From positions 62,001 through 126,000 of the forward strand of contig NZ_SADR02000021.1 of assembly GCF_004010325.2 (NCBI RefSeq): a stretch of 64,000 nt of DNA, written 5' to 3'. The notes under the pieces are model-generated. The model ran no database searches and was not told the origin of the DNA. It saw only the letters and a list, made by a program, of their open reading frames with translations. The position numbers and the translations under genes were made by a program. Positions 59,163-64,000 of the stretch are shown here, one piece after another (the stretch's first letter is position 1; each line of letters starts with the position of its first letter). This stretch comes from Mesorhizobium sp. M00.F.Ca.ET.216.01.1.1. Its GTDB lineage: Bacteria > Pseudomonadota > Alphaproteobacteria > Rhizobiales > Rhizobiaceae.

Positions 59163-60418
59163 CGTCAGAGATCAAGCACGACACATCGGCTTCGACGGCG
59201 CTGGACCGCAGCGACGTGCGCGTCAAGCATGCCACCGGGGTCAGCGGCAGGATCAGCGCCTTCCTCGACCGCGTGCGTTCGGGCGACCTCGGCTCGCTGC
59301 CGGTCATCGTCGGACTGGTGATCATCTGGACCGTGTTCACCAGCCTCAACCCGATCTTCGTCTCGAGCAGCAACCTGGTCAATCTGCTCTTCGACTGCTC
59401 GACGGTGGGCGTGATTTCGCTCGGCATCGTCTGCGTGCTGATGGTCGGCGAGATCGACCTTTCGGTCGGCTCGATCAGCGGTTTTGCCTCGGCGCTTGTC
59501 GGCACGCTTTGGGTCAACCAGGGCTGGCCGGTCGCGCTCGCCATCCTCGCAGCCGTCGCTTTCGGCGGGCTGATCGGCTCGCTCTACGCATTGCTGTTCA
59601 ACCGGCTCGGCATGCCGAGCTTCGTCTCGACGCTGGCCGGCCTGCTGGCCGTGCTCGGCATGCAGCTCTACATCCTCGGCTCCACCGGCTCGATCAATCT
59701 TCCCTATGGCTCGAACCTGGTGAATTTCGGCCAGCTGCTGGTCATGCCGGACTGGGTCTCCTATGGGCTGGCAGCGCTTCCGGGCATCGTCATGTTGGTC
59801 ACCGGCCTGCGCACCGTCAACCGCCGCCGCGCGGTCAATCTGTCGGCGCGCTCGGTCAGTGGCCTGATCGTGCGCGCGCTGGCCATCACCATCCTGTTGG
59901 AACTGATCATCGCCTATCTCAACCAGTCGCGCGGCATCCCGTGGATGTTCGGCCTTTTTGTCGGACTGGTCGTGGCGATGAACTATGCGCTGACCCGCAC
60001 CAAATGGGGCCGCTCGATGACCGCCGTCGGCGGCAATCGCGAAGCGGCGCGTCGTGCCGGTATCAAGGTGCGCTCCATCTATCTCAGCGCCTTCGTGCTG
60101 TGCTCGATGTTCGCAGCACTCGGCGGCGTGCTTTCGGCCGCGCGCCTGGCGTCGGCAAGCCAGCAGGCCGGCACTGGCGACGTCAACCTCAACGCCATTG
60201 CGGCGGCCGTCATCGGCGGCACCAGCCTGTTCGGCGGCCGCGGCAGCGCCTATTCCGCGCTGCTCGGCATAATCGTCATCCAGTCGATCGCCAGCGGACT
60301 GACGCTGCTCGATCTGTCGTCATCGCTCCGTTACATGATCACCGGCGCCGTTCTTGCGATCGCGGTGATCGTCGACTCCCTGGCGCGCCGCTCGCGGGTT
60401 TCCCATGGCCGAGCCTGA
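59159..60418 (+). CDS. sugar ABC transporter permease (XylH/RbsC-like)
   Basis: Predicted protein of 419 residues with about ten membrane helices: VNLLFDCSTVGVISLGIVCV, GEIDLSVGSISGFASALVGT (the typical G-E-I-D-L-S motif), and GGNREAARRAGIKVRSIYLS (EAA-type coupling loop), FGGRGSAYSALLGIIVIQSI. Length fits XylH (~390-420). The start overlaps the ATPase gene. It completes the import system with 57112 and 58326. Confidence 0.9.
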   Translation: MTSEIKHDTSASTALDRSDVRVKHATGVSGRISAFLDRVRSGDLGSLPVIVGLVIIWTVFTSLNPIFVSSSNLVNLLFDCSTVGVISLGIVCVLMVGEIDLSVGSISGFASALVGTLWVNQGWPVALAILAAVAFGGLIGSLYALLFNRLGMPSFVSTLAGLLAVLGMQLYILGSTGSINLPYGSNLVNFGQLLVMPDWVSYGLAALPGIVMLVTGLRTVNRRRAVNLSARSVSGLIVRALAITILLELIIAYLNQSRGIPWMFGLFVGLVVAMNYALTRTKWGRSMTAVGGNREAARRAGIKVRSIYLSAFVLCSMFAALGGVLSAARLASASQQAGTGDVNLNAIAAAVIGGTSLFGGRGSAYSALLGIIVIQSIASGLTLLDLSSSLRYMITGAVLAIAVIVDSLARRSRVSHGRA

Positions 60419-60430
60419 ACCGATCAACGA

Positions 60431-60479
60431 GAGCATGATCCCGAAAAGTGGGAACCGGTTTTCGGACAAGATCATGCTC
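60431..60479. repeat. 49-bp palindromic dispersed repeat (copy 4)
   Basis: GAGCATGATCCCGAAAAGTGG, AACCGGTTTTCGGACAAG, ATCATGCTC. Inverted ends. It sits 12 bases after the permease stop and 17 before the SDR start, so it may form an intra-operon mRNA hairpin. Confidence 0.78.
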
Positions 60480-60496
60480 AAACAGGAAATATAGAA

Positions 60497-61225
60497 ATGG
60501 CTCAGGAACTGATTGGAAAAGTCGCGGCAATCACCGGCGCCGCGTCGGGCATCGGCCTCGAATGTGCCAGGGCGCTTATCGCCGCCGGCGCTCGCGTCGT
60601 GCTCGTCGACCGCGCGGGGGACAGGCTGAAAGAGGTCTGCGCCGAACTCGGTCCAAACGCGATCCCGCTGGTGATCGACCTCACCGATCCGGCTGATGTC
60701 GCCGGCATGATGCCGCAGATCCTGGAGAAGGAAGGCCAGCTCGACATCTTCCATGCCAATGCCGGTTCCTATATCGGCGGCGAAGTAATCGATGGCGATC
60801 CAGATGCATGGGACCGCATGCTGAACCTAAACATCAACTCTGTGTTCCGGTCCATCCACGCCGTTCTGCCGCACATGGTCGAGCGCAAGATCGGCGACAT
60901 CATCGTCACCAGTTCGATAGCCGGGCTTGTTCCGGTCGTCTGGGAGCCGATCTACACGGCCTCCAAGCATGCCGTGCAGGCCTTCGTCCATACGGTCCGC
61001 CGGCAGGTCGCCAAGCATGGCCTGCGCGTTGGCGCCGTGGCTCCGGGACCTGTCGTGACGGCCCTCATCAGCGATTGGCCGAAGGAGAAGCTCGATGAAG
61101 AGCTGGCGGCCGGAGGATTGATGCAACCGGCCGAGGTCGCTGAAGCGGTGCTGTTTATGCTCACGCGCCCGAGGAACATCACCATTCGGGATCTGGTTAT
61201 CCTGCCGCAGAGCAATGATCTGTGA
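60497..61225 (+). CDS. short-chain dehydrogenase, ribitol 2-dehydrogenase-like
   Basis: Predicted protein of 242 residues. SDR motifs are intact: AAITGAASGIGLECARALIA (NAD), DIFHANAGSYIGG (NAG), VTSSIAGLVPVVWEPIYTAS KHA region with catalytic Ser, Tyr and Lys (Y-x-x-x-K). The neighbourhood (sugar ABC transporter, FGGY pentulose kinase) suits oxidation of ribitol or another pentitol to the ketose. Rhizobial rbt loci are known to pair an SDR with a kinase; I infer this type. Cytoplasmic. Confidence 0.85.
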   Translation: MAQELIGKVAAITGAASGIGLECARALIAAGARVVLVDRAGDRLKEVCAELGPNAIPLVIDLTDPADVAGMMPQILEKEGQLDIFHANAGSYIGGEVIDGDPDAWDRMLNLNINSVFRSIHAVLPHMVERKIGDIIVTSSIAGLVPVVWEPIYTASKHAVQAFVHTVRRQVAKHGLRVGAVAPGPVVTALISDWPKEKLDEELAAGGLMQPAEVAEAVLFMLTRPRNITIRDLVILPQSNDL

Positions 61226-61304
61226 GGTGAATGGTGAATGGTGAATGGTGAATTATATTTCTTCACGAGCCAAAGCTCACAATTATATCCATTCACCATT
61301 CACC
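61226..61304. repeat. heptamer tandem repeat with distal inverted copy
   Basis: GGTGAAT occurs four times in tandem (61226-61253). ATTCACCATTCACC at 61291-61304 is its inverted complement, so the whole stretch can fold into a hairpin between the SDR and kinase genes. Confidence 0.7.
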
Positions 61305-61328
61305 ACCAACACCATGTGAGGCTCATCC

Positions 61329-62939
61329 ATGCCCTCCCACTATCTCGGGATCGACGTCGGCACTGGCAGCGCCAGGGCAGGGGTGTTCGACGCCGAAGGC
61401 ACCTTGCTGGCTTCCGCCAAGCGCGACATCGCCTTGTTTATCGAGCCGGGCGAGATCGCCGAGCAGTCGAGCCAGGATATCTGGCGCGCCGTGTGCGCCA
61501 GCGTGCGCGAGGCGGTGGCGAAGTCCGGGCTCGGGCCGCGCGACATTGCCGGCATCGGCTTCGATGCCACTTGCTCGCTGGTCTTGGTCGGGCAGGGCGG
61601 CACGCCTTTGCCGGTCGGCCGCTCGGGCGACAGCCAGCGCAACATCATCGTCTGGATGGACCACCGCGCCCTCGACCAGGCCCGGCGCATCAATGCCGGC
61701 AAGTATGCCGTGCTCGACTATGTCGGCGGCACGATTTCTCCGGAGATGGAGACCCCCAAGCTGCTCTGGCTCAAGGAGAACCTGCCGGAAAGCTTTGCCG
61801 CGGCCGAGCATTTCTTCGACCTCACCGACTACCTGACCTGGCGGGCAACCGGAAGCCTGGCGCGCTCGATCTGCACGCTGACCTGCAAATGGACCTATCT
61901 CGGCCATGAGCGGCGCTGGGACGAACAGTATTTTCGCGCCATCGGCCTCGGCGCGCTCGCCGACGAGGGCTTCACGCGGATCGGCACCGAAATCGTCGAG
62001 GGCGGCACCGCGCTTGCCGACGGCTTGACCGAGGCGGCCGCCGCCGAACTCGGCCTGCTGCCGGGAACGGCTGTCGCCGCCGGGCTGATCGACGCCCATG
62101 CCGGCGGCGTCGGCACCATCGGCAGCAAGGGTTCCGTCGGAACCTTGCAATCGAGAATGGCCTATGTCTTCGGCACCTCGGCCTGCACCATGGCGAGCAC
62201 CAGCGAGCCGGCTTTCGTGCCCGGCGTCTGGGGCCCGTATTTCTCCTCGATGGTGCCGGGCCTATGGCTCAACGAGGGCGGTCAATCAGCGGCGGGCGCC
62301 GCGATCGAACACCTTGTCGGCTTCCACCCGGCCTCTGCCGAAGCAGCAGCACAGGCCGGCGCGCAAGGCATCAGTCTGGCAGCATGGCTTGGCCAGCAGG
62401 CAACGGTGGGTTCCGCCGACCTGTCCTCGGCGGCGCGCCTCGCCGAAGGGCTGCATGTCGTGCCGGAATTCCTCGGCAACCGCTCGCCCTTCGCCGATCC
62501 GCAGGCCAAGGGACTGATCGCCGGCCTCGGCATGGACAATTCTCTGGACAGTCTGGTCGCGCTCTATGTCGCCGGCCTGTGCGGGCTTGGCTATGGCGTG
62601 CGCCAGATCCTGGCGGCAATGGCCGGAAAGGGCGTCGTCATCGACACCATCGTCGTCAGCGGCGGCGCCGCGCAGAGTGAACTGGTGCGCCAGCTTCTGG
62701 CCGACACGACCGGCGTGACCGTGGCCGCATCGACCTCGCCCGAACCGGTGCTGCTCGGTTCGGCCATGCTTGGCGCGGTGGCCGCCGGGCGCTACCTCGA
62801 CGTGATCCAGGCCATGACCGCCATGTCGCGCATGGGCGGGATCTATCGCCCGGCCGGCGGAGATCTGGGGCAAAGGCATGACAAGCGGTTCGCGGCGTTT
62901 GAATTGCTCCAGCAGGCAGGGCGCGCGATCCGCGAGTGA
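61329..62939 (+). CDS. FGGY-family pentulose kinase (ribulokinase-like)
   Basis: Predicted protein of 536 residues. FGGY-fold motifs: YLGIDVGTGSARAGVFDAEG (phosphate loop 1), IAGIGFDATCSLVLVG, VWMDHRALDQA, VGTLQSRMAYVFGTSACTMA (FGTSAC, a mark of the pentulose kinase branch), VPEFLGNRSPFADP and VVSGGAAQSELVRQLLADTT (second ATP motif). It would phosphorylate D-ribulose or a related ketopentose produced by the SDR upstream, feeding the pentose phosphate pathway. The length fits the branch. It is the last gene of the catabolic unit. Confidence 0.88.
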   Translation: MPSHYLGIDVGTGSARAGVFDAEGTLLASAKRDIALFIEPGEIAEQSSQDIWRAVCASVREAVAKSGLGPRDIAGIGFDATCSLVLVGQGGTPLPVGRSGDSQRNIIVWMDHRALDQARRINAGKYAVLDYVGGTISPEMETPKLLWLKENLPESFAAAEHFFDLTDYLTWRATGSLARSICTLTCKWTYLGHERRWDEQYFRAIGLGALADEGFTRIGTEIVEGGTALADGLTEAAAAELGLLPGTAVAAGLIDAHAGGVGTIGSKGSVGTLQSRMAYVFGTSACTMASTSEPAFVPGVWGPYFSSMVPGLWLNEGGQSAAGAAIEHLVGFHPASAEAAAQAGAQGISLAAWLGQQATVGSADLSSAARLAEGLHVVPEFLGNRSPFADPQAKGLIAGLGMDNSLDSLVALYVAGLCGLGYGVRQILAAMAGKGVVIDTIVVSGGAAQSELVRQLLADTTGVTVAASTSPEPVLLGSAMLGAVAAGRYLDVIQAMTAMSRMGGIYRPAGGDLGQRHDKRFAAFELLQQAGRAIRE

Positions 62940-63351
62940 GGAGAAGGGGATACGACCGCGTCTTTCCAGCGCCACCGCCACTATGAAGTTGTTACCGTTT
63001 TCGCGAAAGCGGTAACAACTCGGCTTCAAGCTACTCCCATGACAATTTCATTGTCGGCGCCTGAACACCCCCTCTGTCCTGCCGGACATCTCCCCCGCAA
63101 GGGGGGAGATTGGCAGCTTCGTCGTCGCGCGCCCTTCTGGCGTTGGAGATTGGCGAAAATCCGAAGTGACATCCAATCTCCCCCCTTGCGGGCCAAGTGG
63201 GGGAGATGTCCGGCAGGACAGAGGGGGGCGGGATGGAACGCCGTCATCCGCCGCGCACGCGACACCGACATCCCGTCCCCTTTGCCCGCCGCCCCCCGCG
63301 TCATGGATTTCGGCAGGATCGGGCCCATATGTTGCATGTGGAGCTTTGAGC
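62940..63351. other. 410-base non-coding region with a long inverted repeat
   Basis: Includes a short palindrome GTTACCGTTTTCGCGAAAGCGGTAAC-type stem at 62991-63016, which may terminate the kinase transcript, and the 160-bp inverted-repeat element at 63068. Confidence 0.6.
63068..63227. repeat. 160-bp MITE-like element with 28-29 bp inverted ends
   Basis: Left arm CCCCCTCTGTCCTGCCGGAC then ATCTCCCCC; right arm GGGGGAGAT then GTCCGGCAGGACAGAGGGGG. The inner part carries AATCTCCCCC-type hairpins also seen at 34668 and 32667. Confidence 0.75.
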
Positions 63352-64000
63352 GTGAAACTTGCGCGTGTGGCCCTTGTTGCCGCGGCTTTCGTTGCTGCCG
63401 CTATCGTTTGGCCCTCTTTCGTAACCGAAGAGGCGAGCGGCCGGGAGCGGGTTGCGTTGCGCGTCGAGATAGACGGCGCCATCGGTCCGGCGAGTGCCAT
63501 GCAGATCGAGGAAGCGCTGGCGGTGGCCGCAGAGCGCAACGCCGAGGTTCTCATCCTGCAGATGGACACGCCCGGCGGGCTGGTCACCAGCATGCGCGAG
63601 ATCATCGCCGATATCCTGGCCTCGCCGGTTCCCGTCATCGGCTATGTCGCGCCCGCCGGCGGGCACGCGGCGAGCGCCGGGACCTATATCCTCTACGCGA
63701 CCCATGTGGCGGCGATGGCGCCCGGCACCAATCTGGGCGCGGCAACGCCGATCGAGATGGGCGGGCCGCTGCCGTCCTTTCCCGGCGGCGACGACAAGAA
63801 CAATGACGCCGGCAAGGACCAGAAGAACGCGCCTGCGGGCGATGCGATGATCGCCAAGGCGACGAACGACGCGGTTGCCCTGATCCGCAGCCTGGCTGAG
63901 CTGCGCGGGCGCAATGCCGAATGGGGTGAAAAGGCCGTGCGCGAAGCGGCCAGCCTGTCGGCCAGCGCGGCGTTGCAGGAGCGTGTCGTCGATTTCATCG
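63352..64000 (+). CDS. NfeD-family ClpP-class membrane serine protease (partial, runs off the window)
   Basis: The first 216 residues are visible, from a GTG at 63352. A signal/anchor (KLARVALVAAAFVAAAIVWP) is followed by a ClpP/crotonase-like protease domain: RVALRVEIDGAIGPASAMQI, VLILQMDTPGGLVTSMREII (D-T-P-G-G-L-V), PVIGYVAPAGGHAASAGTYI (candidate catalytic Ser in AASAG), MAPGTNLGAATPIEMG, then an acidic Asn/Asp/Lys insert and MIAKATNDAVALIRSLAELR. This is the long NfeD type that cleaves membrane-protein segments. The membrane and OB-fold parts lie outside the window. Confidence 0.85.
   Translation, partial: MKLARVALVAAAFVAAAIVWPSFVTEEASGRERVALRVEIDGAIGPASAMQIEEALAVAAERNAEVLILQMDTPGGLVTSMREIIADILASPVPVIGYVAPAGGHAASAGTYILYATHVAAMAPGTNLGAATPIEMGGPLPSFPGGDDKNNDAGKDQKNAPAGDAMIAKATNDAVALIRSLAELRGRNAEWGEKAVREAASLSASAALQERVVDFI

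Overview
The window looks like a chromosomal segment of a rhizobial alphaproteobacterium, most likely Mesorhizobium or a close relative. I infer this from the high GC content, the small-protein families present (DUF1236, DUF982, SyrA/ExoX-like, GcrA-like), RIME-like intergenic repeats, an alphaproteobacterial LexA box (GAAC-N7-GAAC), and many GGAAC-N16/17-CGTT promoters of the EcfG (RpoE2) general stress response. I saw no rRNA, tRNA, CRISPR array or intact insertion sequence. No database search was possible, so family names rest on recognised motifs and architecture.

Layout. 0-4.5 kb: Tat-exported truncated haemoglobin flanked by one intact and one broken copy of a lipoprotein gene, SOS-controlled dinB, two membrane proteins. 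4.6-8.9 kb: small proteins and three Tad-type pseudopilin/TadG genes without the pilus motor. 9-20.3 kb: an accessory zone of small secreted or membrane proteins, several behind EcfG-type promoters, plus a LysR/oxidoreductase pair and a decayed prophage-like patch (18.1-19.9 kb). 20.6-25.3 kb: a five-gene organosulfur-type operon (FMN reductase, flavin monooxygenase, SsuCAB-like transporter). 25.5-34.6 kb: a frameshifted EVE/HNH-type nuclease gene, an O-acyltransferase, and small stress-type proteins between RIME-like repeats. 34.7-40.6 kb: a six-gene phospholipid-type cluster resembling E. coli ynbABCD plus a PlsC acyltransferase. 41-44 kb: a secreted endonuclease/exonuclease/phosphatase-family enzyme bracketed by ~250-340 bp direct repeats. 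44.4-47.3 kb: zinc-ribbon protein, NAD-binding protein, MpaB-like oxygenase. 47.6-51.4 kb: a tightly coupled trio of N-formylglutamate amidohydrolase-like, QEGLA/DUF1704 metallopeptidase-like and glutathione-synthetase-like ATP-grasp proteins. 51.6-55.5 kb: small exported proteins, a broken SDR, a DUF899 protein. 55.9-62.9 kb: an AraC regulator and a polyol/pentulose catabolic operon (sugar ABC transporter, ribitol-dehydrogenase-like SDR, FGGY pentulose kinase). The window ends inside an NfeD-family membrane protease gene.

Best candidates for undescribed biology: the ATP-grasp/QEGLA/amidohydrolase trio (probably makes or trims an unknown amino-acid conjugate), the ynb-like lipid cluster (unknown head group), and the repeat-bracketed secreted enzyme at 41.4-43.8 kb. 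The accessory zone is also rich in stress-promoter-driven microproteins.
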